A stretch of 64,000 nucleotides of DNA from Camarhynchus parvulus (taxonomy: Eukaryota; Chordata; Aves; Passeriformes; Thraupidae): NCBI RefSeq assembly GCF_901933205.1, contig NC_044573.1, positions 88,494,546 through 88,558,545 on the forward strand, in the 5' to 3' direction. Each line of letters starts with the position of its first letter. Position 1 is the first letter of the stretch. The translations under genes and the position numbers were made by a program. Below the pieces are notes generated by a model that worked only from the letters and a program-made list of their open reading frames with translations, searched no databases and was not told the DNA's origin. This document shows, in pieces, positions 11,858 to 24,267 of this stretch.

Positions 11858-14135
11858 TGATGTAGAAGGCAGACCTCAATCCATCCATGCCAACCTGGTA
11901 TCCCACATCCACAAAGCACAAAATCAATTGAAACAGACACAGGAACATGCTACAGGAAACAGGCAGCTTAGAAGGAGGAGGAGGATCTTGCCTTGTTAAA
12001 TCTGGCAAGACAAAGGATCTGATTGCTGCCTATAAACATATTGGGGGTAGCACCAGGGAAGGAAAACAGCTGTTATGCTGAAGGACAGCACTTGCACAAG
12101 AACAAAAGGGTATGAACAGGTCATGAATACATTTGTGAATATGATTATGGGACATGGTGCCTACAATACCAAAGGATTTACTTTGGTGACCAGGACATCC
12201 CATTGATTTTAAGTTGTGCAGCAAATCCCCCGGCTGCTGGTCCTGATTAAATTTTCTGATATTAGCTTTACGCTTCTTGCCAGCTAGTCATTTTTAACTC
12301 CTCAGAGTGTAACATTCCAGAGTGTTTGTCACAGGAAAGACATATTTGGAGCAAGAGGACCTACCCCAACCCCTCTACTCACAGAGCCATGTGGAAAGCA
12401 GCAAAAACTCTTCCTAATGTTGATGAGAGAAAGACAGGGAAAGAAAAGGGACTACCTAAATCACGCTTCACAGAAAAGACTACACTAAAATTAAAAACTG
12501 GGGCAGTTGTTGAATCTGTCTTATCTGCAGGGGAAGATTTACAGATGAATGAGGTCCCTAAAGTTGAAACTCAGAAACTCTCATATGAGAACATGTGGAA
12601 AGTTTTTCCACTTGGTACAGCTGTGACCAAAGTTTCTTGGTTTTAATGTGCTAGGCAGACTGGGGACTGTTTCTGTCCCCACTGGACCAGAAGGCATCTT
12701 CCTGACTTGCTGCATCTTGGATGCCAGGGCAGTGGAGGCAGAGAGGAATCTGTTGGCTGCTTCACTGGCGATGATCCTATGATTCCTCCCCTCTCTAATT
12801 TTTATGCTCAGGGCTCTGGGGAGGCAATGTGCTACTTACTGTGGTTCTGGACTCATTTTCTGGGCAAAGAATCCTCCATCAGTGACACATAATTTTTAGT
12901 TATTTTGAGAAGAATGTGCTTTTTAATGTGGGTTTCTTTGGGCTCCAGAAACTATAAACGTCTTCATTTTTAAGCGTCAGCCTTGACACGCACAGCTGAT
13001 TTAGACCTCAGTGATAAATATATCTGCTCTGCTATGTATCATTTTTTGGAGTTATAATTGAATTAAAATTGTATACTCTGTGGGCAGGCTGTGATAGGTA
13101 ATTAAGTTTATTGATTATGCCATGGCTCAGTTTGTCAGATGTACCATGCACCCCGCACTCTAATTGCTATTATATGTACTGGACAGAGCTCGTCTCAGAT
13201 GGTATAAGCTGGCATCAGGCCATTCCTTCAGCAACAGCTTTCATGAGTTTGGGACTTTATGTTACTGCTGAAGCTGTGCAAGAGGATCATAGGCAAAACA
13301 GACAAACCTCATCTTGTTTGAAAGTGCTATAAAATTATACATTTATCTACATCAGCAGCCTAGTGGATTTAATGGTCCATAAGGCTCCTCTCTAAACCTG
13401 GGCTGATTTATAGGTTCACATAGAGGCTGTACTGAATTTTCACTTTCCCGTCTGAAGCAAAAATTGCCTTTGACTGAGGACCACGCTGAGCACTGAGCCC
13501 TAGACTCAGTGCAGAACCATCTGGGTTGAAAGTCACGAAGAACTACTTATTTGCAGAGTATTTCTTCTCAGGCAGTGCAAATAACTGATTTTACCTAACC
13601 AGACACAGCCCTTCACAGAGTAATAAAATGTAGTTTGATGCCAGTGCTAAAATGAAATGGAAGACTAGGAATAATGGTAAGGATAGTAGAAGATCTAAAG
13701 GAGAGTCAGAGGACTCTCTGTGGTAAACCTTGGGCAAAAAGGGGTCAGAGAGATTGTGGGAAAGGCACATGTGTGCAAGGTGTTTCAGAGGGACCATTGT
13801 AGTGAAGAGGTGCTGAAAGGAATTTGAGGTTCTCAGAGAGAAAAAAGGGTCCTCTTTTTCCCATCTCCCACACCTTTGATCAACACCATCTCCTCCTGGG
13901 GTCTAGTAGGCTGCACCTCTTAGGAGAGGAAAGAGAAAAGGTCAGGCTGGGACAGGGCCTCCAGGAAAACCAGTATAGAAGGGCTCCCTGCTCCTGCTCC
14001 AAGAGGCGTGGGCTGGCAGTGGGTATTGCTGCATGGGTTACTGCCTCCTCCACTCAACCTACCCAGCTCTGCCTGTAGCAGGAGAAGCCTGTGGGGCAGG
14101 CAGCAAGGCGGGAGCTCAGCCCAGGGCAACCCCAT
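11858..14135. other. Non-coding DNA, nothing recognised
   Basis: No mobile element or gene was recognised. A frame of 106 codons at 12326-12646 is open on the plus strand, but it has no recognisable motif and no good flanking splice sites. The AT-rich part from about 13020 to 13130 contains several TAAT/ATTA motifs and reads like the conserved non-coding elements often seen in gene deserts, which I cannot test here. Confidence 0.4.
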
Positions 14136-14207
14136 TGTCGTCGGTTGGTCACAAGGTTTTCGGGGTGAAGGAAGAGACGAGATGGGCTCTATGATCAGAA
14201 GGCTTGA

Positions 14208-14213
14208 TTTATT
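14208..14213 (-). promoter_or_regulatory. LTR polyadenylation signal AATAAA
   Basis: Plus-strand TTTATT reads AATAAA on the LTR strand, downstream of the TATA-rich segment, where the R region poly-A signal is expected. Confidence 0.6.
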
Positions 14214-14221
14214 ATGTTATG

Positions 14222-14246
14222 ATATATATATATATATATATATATA
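14222..14246. repeat. (AT)n microsatellite within the LTR
   Basis: About twelve AT units form an uninterrupted dinucleotide run inside the solo LTR. The LTR's TATA-like region lies in and next to it. A purine-rich GAAAAA run follows at about 14264-14282. Confidence 0.9.
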
Positions 14247-14340
14247 ACATTATAAATATACTAAAAGAAAAAGAAAAAGAAAGTTTCTAGAAGCTGCTAA
14301 CTACTTAAGAATAGAAAGTAAAGAATGATCAACAAACCTT

Positions 14341-14367
14341 GCTCTCTCGGACTGTGTCCGAGAGAGC
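14341..14367. repeat. 11-bp perfect hairpin in LTR
   Basis: GCTCTCTCGGA at 14341-14351 is exactly complementary to 14357-14367, with a 5-base loop (CTGTG). It lies directly beside the larger inverted repeat in the same LTR. Confidence 0.9.
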
Positions 14368-14424
14368 TCAGTTCTGGATTGGCCATTACCTCCAAACACT
14401 CAATCTGGGCCAATCCAGAACTGA
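14368..14424. repeat. 17-bp perfect inverted repeat with CCAAT boxes in LTR
   Basis: TCAGTTCTGGATTGGCC at 14368-14384 is exactly complementary to 14408-14424, with a 23-base spacer. Each arm contains a CCAAT pentamer, one on each strand. CCAAT boxes are typical binding sites for the factor NF-Y, and the position upstream of the TATA-rich region on the LTR strand fits the U3 promoter. Confidence 0.85.
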
Positions 14425-14540
14425 CCTGTTGCATTCCACAGAAGCAGATAACTTATTGTTTATGTCTAGTTGCTGAACTTCTCAGCTTCAGCAGGAAAAT
14501 CCTAAGAGAGGATTTTTCATAAAAGAAATGTCTGTGACAT

Positions 14541-17500
14541 CCCTTCATGTATTTCCATGCAGATACAGATTAGATTGCCATAATTTCCATGCTGAGTTCA
14601 CTCTCTAGCACAAAACCAGCTCTCATCACACCACCCAGGAAAAGCCACACAGTGTGACCACCAGACTCTTGCACTTCAACAATCCTTCAGGCTTTGATAA
14701 ACTTCCAGAAATCCTGAGATTTTGTTTCTTTTTTTTTTTTTTTGTAAGAACATTGCATTTTTTAGAGCTAAGAACTAATTCATTGCTGTGCATGTGCAGA
14801 ACAACCTTCAACTGGAAAATTCTGAGGAGTCTGTGTGGCAGCACTGACTTGGAGACCACTGTGTTTTTCCATGAGGGTCTGGCCAGGTACTTGTTCCTCA
14901 GGTCTCTGCTCGAAAACAGTGCAATCGATAACTTTCAGCAGCATGTAGTGGCATTGCAGTATGTAACACAGTAAGCACATGAAGGCCTTAATCCCACAAC
15001 TCGTAGAAGTTGCTGCTGAAGCTTGTGGGACTTCTGCTGAACTCATTGGGACCACCCACATATTTAAAGCTAGACTTTGCTGGAGGAGGTCCTTTGAGCT
15101 GAGCTTTTGAGGGACAGACAAGCTTATGAAAACCAGATACTGGGCATCCAGATTTAGTTGAGGATTCTGCTTTTCCTCTCCTTTAACAAACCTGAGTTGC
15201 AGTAACCAGAGAACAAAATAGATTACCTCGTATTGCAGGAGACACATATTGCGTCCAAGACTTTACCTTGAAGCTGAGGCATATTTCCTGGCCAGAAGAC
15301 TGAAAAACACCATGAGAAATGGGTCTGAAAATGCATCTAAAATGCGATAATCCAGTTTCAAGGAGAAGAAAACTGTAAACCTATTTTCAACTATACTAAA
15401 AGATATTTTTTTTCCTTTTGGCCTCTTTCTCTCCATCCAAATCCTTGAGCCTGTTTATTGCTTTCTCCTTATGACTGAGGCTGCTTCTAGTGGTCTCTGT
15501 GGCTAAGCACTTCAGTTCTAAAATGTGAACAACAAGAATATGCCATTAGGGAAGGACGTGCTGCTGGAAGGAAAGTCAAGGCTGAGGCTATCTCTTCTGA
15601 ATACATTACAGGATGCTAAAGAGATATCTTTATGATCACACATAATAAAATACTTTTCAACTTCTGCCAAACTGCAAGGCTGTTCTGATGGTCTGTATTC
15701 AAAATATGTTGGAAAAATAAATGGCAATTCACAATTTCGTGCTACCTCACATATTTGGACAAAATTGTTAAGTATATCACTTTTCTGAAACAGAAACTGC
15801 ATCCCTAACTTCTTTCCCCCTTGTACAGATCTGCTATTAGTACACAATAAACAGAGTTATCCAGGGCTTTGCATGCTCCAAAGGCCTGAAGCATCCCAAG
15901 CTGATCCATTGCACTCTCAGATTATCAGAGCCGCCGAGATATTTCCTGCCAGCTGTGCCCCTAATGGGACCTAAGTGATGTTCCTTGTAGTCCTCTATTC
16001 CTGAGCAGCTGAGACAAGAAGATTGGGAGCTGAATTTACTGGTTGTTTGATTAGCAGGGTTTTGGCTGCTTTCCCCCAGTAGGGAGCTCTCAATGATTTA
16101 CTCAGTCCCAGCAGAAAAGTCCATTGGTGGTGACCATGGAGGCTAGCTTGAGACTCCTCTGAGGCACCTCAATGAAGGACCAGAGGATCCTCTTCTGTGC
16201 TAAGCACTGGGAAATCTGCAGTTTCTATTTCCCTGACAAGTGCTGATGTTAAGAAGGAACTGCTAAGCTGACACAGCTGAGCTTACAGACTGGATCTGCC
16301 TGTATGGATAAGAGGATAGGAGAGTGATCTTGGGTGAGAAGGACTGAATTTCTCATCAGTCTGGATTAGCAGTAACAGAGAGGGTATTTCTGGCATGCAC
16401 TCTGCTTCTGCTTAGGGTGATGAGACTTTTAAAGTGAATAAACAGAGGTGTGCCAGGCAGTAAGGGTCATGGCACAGACCAGAATCAGCCCTCTATCAGG
16501 GATCTGGATCCCAGGATGATTTTGCTGTATAGGTGGGTTATTAGATCTCTTGTGAATTGGGAGAACTCCTCTATATGCTTTTCCTCAACCACACAATTCT
16601 TCTCCTTTTTCTTTTTTGTCAGGTTGGATGTCAGGTTAAATTATAGGAGCAATGGTGGAAAGCAAAAAAAAAAAATCAGCCTATATCTTCATTGTTTTGA
16701 CTTGCTGCCCTTGCTCCATTCTTATATGACCCACAGACCATGTTGCTTTTTCTTTGTTTCTTGTTGCACTGGAGGTGCAGCTGTATTTGAGATTCTTGGC
16801 AGCCATGGGATGGGAGAAGGAAGAGCTGACTGTACAAAGAGCTGCCACTCTTCTAGGTTGCACGCAACATTGTGAAAACATATTTCATTAAAAAAAGCAA
16901 TCGTTGCAGTTTGAGACCAGACAAGCATAGAAAAATTGGAGCCTGATGAATATTCACCTGAGCAGATGTGACGTCTCGACAAAGCCACCACAGGTTGTAT
17001 CTGTGCAGATGCCACTGAAAGATATATTAGTTGTTCAGTGAGAAAAGTTCTGCTAGGGAAATGCAGTCTTCAGCCTGCTGCTAAAGCTATGGCTGAGTGC
17101 TTGGGGCAATCACATTTTTCCCTTGCAGTGTCAAAGATAGATTTAAAAGTTTTTGAAAGTCATCTGACAGCAAATGGCCTCTGAGATTCAAGCAGGACTC
17201 TCTGCAGGTTGGGAAAATGACTTCATTTTCAATTGTTCTTCAGTCTGCTGGGTACATTACCAGTAAATCTATTCTTATTAAAAATGGACCCTTTACTACA
17301 GAAACTGGAGTTTTCAATTACTTTATAATAGACCATGTTTCCAGAATACAAGTGCCACAAATATTTTTCTACAAGAAGCATAGATTCAGTTCTCCAGTTC
17401 TTTCTTCAGGTTTCTCTACAATTTATTTAAATTAATTTCTTTGAGAAAAATAACATCTGCTACCATTTAATACAATTGGATCTGTTATTCTCTCCCTCTT

Positions 17501-19439
17501 AAAGGGAGAGTTTATGTCCTTACAGATAACAGTCTTAATATGAAAATTAAACTAAGCTTGCATATAAAGCACACATAAATTTCAGAAAGACAAATGGGTT
17601 AATAAATGTATTTTAAAGGTTCATTGAGTTGGCAATCCCATTCAGGACATTTACAGTAAAGAGAACCAAGTTCTTTTATGCAGCTTCGTATTTTCTAATA
17701 TCACTTTAACAAATAATTGAAAGAGAAATACGTAAACAGAGAACTGAGAGCCAATGGCTTCTTTAAAATTTTTCATAAAGTGCAGTGAGCTTCATGTTGA
17801 ACTATAGAAAATATAAGCCTTAATCTAAAACAAACATCACAACTTGTTAACATAATAAACATAAAAGCTTCAGTATTTGGTTATTGGATTGCCAAAACAA
17901 GTTGCAGTTTAACCTCCAGGTATACCAGCTGCAAACCAAAAGAAAATATTCTTCCCACATATCCACAAGCTAGCTCTGCAGAAAATGCAAATGAAAGTAT
18001 GCATTGGAGGTAAATAATAACTCCCAGGGCCAAGTGCTTTGCAACACCTTGGAAGCACTTACTGGCCATTTAGTCTTGCTCCTGGCAAGGAGCAGTGATG
18101 CTCCTCTCCCCCAGCCTGCCACTTGAAAGTGGGGTAAGCCCCCAGAGCTGTGCCTCTGTGGGCCAGAATGCAGGACACAGGGTCCCCAGGCAGTGCCCAG
18201 GATGTGCCCAATCCCCTCCATTAACACTTACCCTGTGCCCTCTCACTGTGTTAGCTGACCAGTCTTTTGGTGCTGATGTCATGGGCCATCCTTCTGAGCA
18301 CCTTCATCTCCTTTTAATTCTCTATCCCACACTTCTGGTAAGCCATGGTTGGTTTTTCTCAGTGTACTGCCAGGGATGTCCCCCAGATTGCGTGATCTTC
18401 TCCTGAGACCTGGCGAATCCCTGGCTGTTGCTAAAAACCTGCATCAGCCTGTATATGTTCCGCTCCTAACCTCTGCAGGCAAGTTTGTACTAGGCTACTT
18501 TTTAAAGTATTTTCTGCTTGGAGTCTCCTGAAGGATTAAAAAAAAATAAAAATCATCATTTGCATTTGCAAGCTACCAATATTCAGCTCCTGGAATGAAC
18601 ACTTGCATAATAGTTAAACCCCATTTTTACAATCTACAGGTGAATTGTATCTCGTTTTCTCTCACAAATTTTCTCTCATCATGCTTGTGTCTGACTTACA
18701 GGCAAGTCAAATCACCTGAAATTTATCTTGAAAATAGGACCCTCCCAGCCTTCATCCATTGGGAAGGCATGTTTTCCTCGTGACATGCAGTAGACACTCC
18801 TGGGACCCTACAACAGAGCAGGACTAAAAGTGCTCTCTGCAGTGTGGCTGTTAAAGAATCCCACAAATGAATCTAACTGTGATGTCTCATTAAAATGGAC
18901 ACAGTTTTCCCTGAGCACTCCAGAACTGCATTAGGCCCTCGGTCTGCAGGCCAGGCTCAGCTCTGTATTTAAATGCTGCAGCTGTGCTGTCAGCCCTCAT
19001 GGGACAGAGGGGACAGAAAGTAATTACACTTTGCAGAAAAGGCAGCAGCCCAGAACATCAGGGCTACTTTGAGCTGCTATGAAGCAGCGGACAGTGCTCA
19101 GCACCTGGGGATGCAGGCTCTGGGAAAGGCAGAATTTTGGTTTCACTTGAGATTCTGGGTTGCAGGTACAGAGTCTTCCTGCTGCCATTATTGCACTGAA
19201 TATCATGGCATGCTTTGTGCAAGCCTCGCATGTACTGCAATAGTACTGCTGCTGTGGATGCCCAGAGGAAGATGGAGCCAATCTGACTCCCAGCCCCACT
19301 CTCTGCCTCACAGAATTTCCCCCATGAGGGCTGGAGCCACAAGCTTGCACCTTTCTCAGAGGGCATGAAGAGTCCCAGCACAGGAGCTAGCAGCGCTCAC
19401 TGATGGAGCTTTGAACGAGCTTGGACAAAAAGGGACAAA
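14541..19439. other. Non-coding DNA, nothing recognised
   Basis: A T15 run lies at 14729-14743 and an A-rich run at about 16662. Open frames reach 155 codons (minus strand, 14780-15247) but have no recognisable domain. The part from 17200 to 17900 is AT-rich. No RNA gene, LTR or CR1 fragment was recognised. Confidence 0.4.
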
Positions 19440-21235
19440 ACCAGGCTTGCCAGTGATGAGCAGTGGGATGCTGTGCCATCCACAAAACTTCAGGAAAAGA
19501 GCACTAATATCATGCCTCAATCTGCTTCACAGAGTGTTGGCTACAATGTACCACACCTGAAGTGTTTTTCTGCTAATGCACCTGGCATGAGGAACAAAGA
19601 GGAGGTTGAGGCTTTGGCCCAGCTCCTGAGATTTGGCTTCACTGGTGTAGGTGACACCCGGTGGGACAAGTCCTGTGTCTGGAGTGCCCTGTTGGATGGT
19701 CCAAGCTCTTCAGGAGGGATGGGCAGGGCACAAGAGGGAGAGTGCTGGCATTGTGTGTAATAGAAGGGTTAGAATGTATGGAGCTCAGTTGACAATGGCA
19801 CAGTTGAGGGACAATCGAGGGACAATCAAGGGACAAACAAGTAATGTGGATGTCATCGTGGGAAATGACCACAGGCCTCCTAGCCAGGATGATGACACCA
19901 ATGAATTATTCTTTGAGGAACTAAGGGACACTTCCAAATCAACTGCCCTTGTCCCTATAGGAGATTTCAGCTTGCAGCTGGCAGCACCTACACAGCTGCT
20001 ACAACCCAAGCCAGAAGATTCCTAAAAAAACTGGATGACAACTCTATGGAACAGGCCCATATTAATAAATATATTTTTCAAATATATTAATGGCAATAGG
20101 CAGTGTAAAAATAACATCAAGATGAGGACAGTCACCTCACAAACAGGGACAGGGACAGGGACACAGCAGATGTGTTTAATGTATTTTTTGCTTCTGTTCT
20201 CAACTTAGATGACAGACCAAGGGGGTCTCAGTGCCCTGAGCCGGAGGATCATGACTGCAAGAATGATCAGCTCCCAGCTGACCCTGAAAATGTGGAGGAT
20301 CTGCTCTTCCAGCTGGACACCTACAAATCTATGGGGCCTGATGGATTCATCCAAGAATCCTTAAAGCACTAGCTGATGTCATCCCAAAGCCTCTCTTGAT
20401 GATTTTTGAACAGTCTCAGGAATCTGCAGAGGTCACAGCTGACTGAAAGCTGACAACTGTTGTCCCAGTTGTCAAGAAGGGCAAGAAGGAGGACCCTGGA
20501 AACTACATGCCTATCAGTCTCACTTCAGTACCTGTTAAAATCATGGAAAATACTTTTCTGGGAGGTGTAGAAAAACACTTGGAGGACCGTGCAGTCATTA
20601 GCCACAGCCAGCACAATATCATGAAGGGAAAGTCCTGCTTGTCAAACCTGATTTCCTTCTATGACAGGAGAGCCCACCTAGCTAGGATCTAGGAAAGCCA
20701 GTTGAAGCAATCTTTTTTGTATTTCAGCAAAGAGCTTGATACTGTCTCTCATAGGACCCTTCTGGAAAAAATGTCCAGCACAAACTGGATAACCCAGTTG
20801 CATGGTGTGGGAGCAACAGGCTCACAGGTCAGGCACAGAGGATTACAGTGAATGGAGTGACATCAGACTGGCAACCAGACACTGGTGGGGTTCTGCAGGG
20901 CTCCAGCCTTGGCCCAGCTCTCTTCAACATCATCATTAACAACTTGGACACAGGACCTGAAGAAATAACTAGGTAAGTTTGCCTCCAACACTAAATTGGG
21001 AGGAACTGCCAACCTCTTTGAGAGCAGAGAGGCCCTGCAAGAGAGACCTTGAGAAATCAGAGAAAGGCACAGTGGTCACAGCACCAAGCCTGACAGAGTT
21101 CAAGAAGGATTTGAACAATGGTCTCAGGAACTTGGTGTGATTCTCGGGGTGCTGTGTGCAAGGCCAGGAAATGGACTTAAAATCCTGATGGGTCCCTTCT
21201 GACTCACCATGTGATCCTTTGAGTCTATGCTTGAA
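19440..21235 (+). pseudogene. Decayed CR1 LINE with ORF2 endonuclease/reverse transcriptase remnants
   Basis: CR1 ORF2 encodes an apurinic-like endonuclease joined to a reverse transcriptase, which copies the element RNA at a nicked chromosomal site. Here the endonuclease region is recognisable at about 19540-20010, with the peptide landmarks LKCFSANAPGMRNKEE and RPPSQDDDTNELFFEEL and a GDF motif. The N-terminal part of the reverse transcriptase is recognisable at about 20165-20690 (NVFFASV, KSMGPDG, KKGKKEDPGNYMPISLTSVP, GKSCLSNLISFYD). A further RT part follows at 20715-21045, and the 3' untranslated end at about 21085-21235. Frameshifts and stops separate the blocks. The region between endonuclease and RT and the C-terminal end of ORF2 are mostly deleted, and the 5' part of the element is missing. 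The polymerase motif that should read FADD is FASN at 20978-20989, so both catalytic aspartates are lost. The element cannot be active. Confidence 0.93.
19806..19838 (+). repeat. 11-bp tandem triplication inside the CR1
   Basis: GAGGGACAATC occurs at 19806 and 19817, followed by a variant at 19828. The array interrupts the endonuclease coding region of the dead CR1 and probably arose by slippage after insertion. Confidence 0.8.
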
Positions 21236-24200
21236 GGCTTTTTCTGATCTTCATGCCTCTCATGTGATACCTTTGGAACAGAAAACATCAGAGCACCCCC
21301 TTCTCTCTTCACGGAGATTTTGTCTCCCTGTGGCCACCCTGGAGGACAGATAACAGTTCTTCCAAGCATGGATGTAATCCTTAGTTGTTACTTTGGTAAT
21401 CTTTGCCCAGAATACATTTGTCTTGGGGCAGAAACATGTGAGATGTTCTAGGCACCCTTCCCAGTTATATTTTTCCAGCAATATGCATAGAATTTAATGT
21501 GTTCTTGCCAGTTTACAATGCCTGAAAGTGAACTGTTTGTGGGTGGTCTGAAATTCTGCCTGTGCATTGCTGTTTATATTTGTTTATGTTATGTTTTATG
21601 GCATATATTAGGCCATGGGAATGGTTTTAAAAACCAACAATAAAGGCTATGGCACAGGTAGTAAAGTGGTTTATTTCCTTCTCATTCCTTCCCCACTCAT
21701 GTCAGCTCCAGTGTGTCCACCAAATGGAAATGGACCTCCCTTGGAGGCTTGGTTTGGCCGTGGCACTGCTGGCCACTACTGACTTTTAGAAGTCAATGCA
21801 AGGGGCTGCAAAAGGTAGCAATTGTGCCTTCTGGCCCTTTTATTCTTTTATTTATTTGTTTTGTGGACCTAAAATCTTTATTTTGTTTTATTAATTATTG
21901 TTCATTTTTAATGAAGAAATACAAGGAATTCTGAACCTCCCTTTCTTTATTGTGTTGGAGGCTTTTCTTCCACAGAGCAAGATCCATACCAGGGGCAAGA
22001 CTTCTTCTAGCAGCAGAAGCTGCCTGGCAGCTGCCTCTTCAGGCATTAACAAAACCACAAATTACTGTTGCACACACACAGGCTTCAAACACAAAAATTT
22101 AGTCAAAACTACTTCCCACTGATAGTAGTGCCTCCTGTTTTGGCACATGTAACACCAGGAGCCTTACACATGGCTGGGAGGCAGGGCACTGGAGGTGCTA
22201 CCCTCACGTATGGGGTTGTGGTACCCATTTCTTCCTGGAGCATCATTTTGTGTGCAGCCCTCATCTAGCCCAGTGGAAGTCCCCATGAGGGATCTGGTGC
22301 TCCTGAAGATCAGTATCATGTAGTACAGGGTGCAGCTGGGCAGCAGACCTCTGGATTCACATCAGCACAAGGGGACCTTACACATGCAGGGAACACAGCC
22401 CTGGCTAGGTTTGGACTCTGTCCCTAAGTAGCACTATGGAAAAATAAAGCATCTGAGGGACTTGACAGATTTCACATTCCCAGGGAAGCAGCACATTGGC
22501 CTCTTGTACCTGTATCAGTTTGGCTGGGAATATGGTGAAATGAGCGTTCTAATAAGCAGCAAGGGCCAAACCAAAACTTTTTCTCTGCTGGCAACTGTAA
22601 CATGAAACTAGGAAGAAATATTACTAAAATATAGCAATGTGTCCTTATGTCCCAGGCAATCTCTGATGAAAAACTTAAACTAGAAATTAGGTCATAAAAT
22701 AAGTTCTACTGCACTTCTACGCCTCCAGTTTGGTGGAGAAGACTGGTGCTAATAATCTGCTATGTTGTTCCCACCCATTTCATTTTATGGGTCTCTCAGA
22801 AACACACTTGCAGAAAAGATCTCAGACACCAAAACAAACCCTTTCTTACCTCCTCATCTTAAATCCCACAGCAAGGATAGCCTGCTTGGCAGCCCCTGAC
22901 ACCAGGGTCAACACTTGCAAATGTAGCAGAACAGCTCTTCCAGAATGACAACGGTGTTATCAAACACTGTGTGGGCATTTCAATTCCAGAAGAAGAGCCG
23001 CTACCCCAAGACTTCTTCCAGAATAACTATTTTGATAAATTTCCAACTGTAGGCAAGTCCTAAGCTTTTCAGTCACGACTGGAATGAATCATTCATTGCT
23101 TTAGGAAAATGCAACAATCTTGCATATAAAGCATCTAAACTTTTTGGCTCAAAAAGCTGCACAGTCCAGAATCGAAATGAGAGAAATTGCTGCAAATTAT
23201 AGGTAAACTCTTCTTCACTTGAATAGTTCTCACTTTTGGAAATGTTTTCACTGATATTAAGGCAACTACTCTAAGGCTTAAATGCTTCTGAAGCCTGTGA
23301 AATGGAGACCAGCAGGTTAATTGCATCAGGGAGTTGAATATCTGTGACAGAAAAGGCAGGCAGGGAGGTGAGTTATCAAGAGGGAGGCAGATAGCAAAAC
23401 TGGTTAGAAAACTGCAAGGTGGGAGATCTGCTAAGCAGCAAGTGGCACAGATTTTGTCCTCCCCCTTCCTTCCCCAGCATTACCTTACCACAGTACGGCG
23501 CATGCCTTGGGACGTGTGTCTGTGGTGGCACCTGGCCTCTGCACGCTGCCCATCAGCATGGTACCTCTCCCTAGCCTTGATCCTCAGCCAGGGACTGAGT
23601 TTCACTATCCAATGTCTCGCTGCATTTCTCTCTGCAGTGCCCTGTGCACTGATGCAGCTCTGAGAGCTCCAGCAGCACCTCTGTGCTGAGGGGGTACCCA
23701 GGAGCAGAGTGGTGCCCTCGGTGGCAGTGGCTGGCGTGAGTGGAGCCCACACTGCCCTGCCCACCCTGTGCAGTTCTCTGTGTGCTGGCTGGGTCACACT
23801 GTGAGGGCTTGGCTGCTTGCAGGAGTCTGAGGGCAACCACAGCAGGCAGCATCCAGCATGTGCCATGTTCAAGCGCCATCCATCCCAAACTTCAACAGAA
23901 CAGACCATGCTCCAGGTCTGCTGGGGCATCCCTGGGGTACAAGAGTGGCTCCCATCTCTATTGAAAAGGGAGACTGGAACCCAGCAGATGTTATCCTGCC
24001 TCCCTTGCTGTGAAAACTGTGTGACGGAGACTGGGGCCCAATGCAAAGAAAAATATCCAGCTTGGTGGCATGGGCATACTCATGTCAAAGAGGCTCAAGA
24101 TCATACCTTAAAATGTGATCTTCACAAAATTCCTGGTAGGAACTGGCATGTGTCTTAGATATTGCTGGAAGTTTGGGAAAACAACCTGCTTCTCCTAAGC

Positions 24201-24267
24201 CCTGTGCTGACACTGAAGCATCCCCTTGCTCTGTTTCTATTTTTTATGGTGGAGACTAGGACATAAG
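21236..24267. other. Non-coding DNA, nothing recognised
   Basis: An open frame of 188 codons lies on the minus strand at 23480-24046, overlapped by several open frames on both strands. This is the GC-richer part (23450-24050), where stop codons are rarer. I recognise no domain in any of them. No repeat family was identified. Confidence 0.4.

Larger units (their letters stand above)
14136..14540 (-). mobile_element. Passerine endogenous retrovirus solo LTR, minus strand
   Basis: The segment starts TGT and ends ACA. On its own (minus) strand it begins TGTCACAGACATTTC, carries a purine/pyrimidine promoter region with two hairpins, then a TATA-rich part, an AATAAA signal (plus-strand complement at 14208-14213), and ends shortly after a CTCGTCTCTTCC block. 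This order matches an LTR family I recognise from songbird genomes. The length is about 405 bp. No gag, pol or env sequence flanks it, so it is a solo LTR left by recombination between two LTRs. I found no convincing target-site duplication (CCCAT on the left, TCCCT on the right), so the ends could be off by a few bases or the flanks mutated. The exact subfamily is not determined. Confidence 0.85.

Noticed and set aside
20115..20165. ACAGGG repeats resembling telomeric DNA
   Set aside because: Only about three GGGACA units are present and the unit is not TTAGGG; it is slippage inside the dead CR1.
23480..24046. 188-codon minus-strand frame
   Set aside because: It lies in GC-richer DNA with open frames on both strands, has no recognisable domain and no supporting splice or promoter context.
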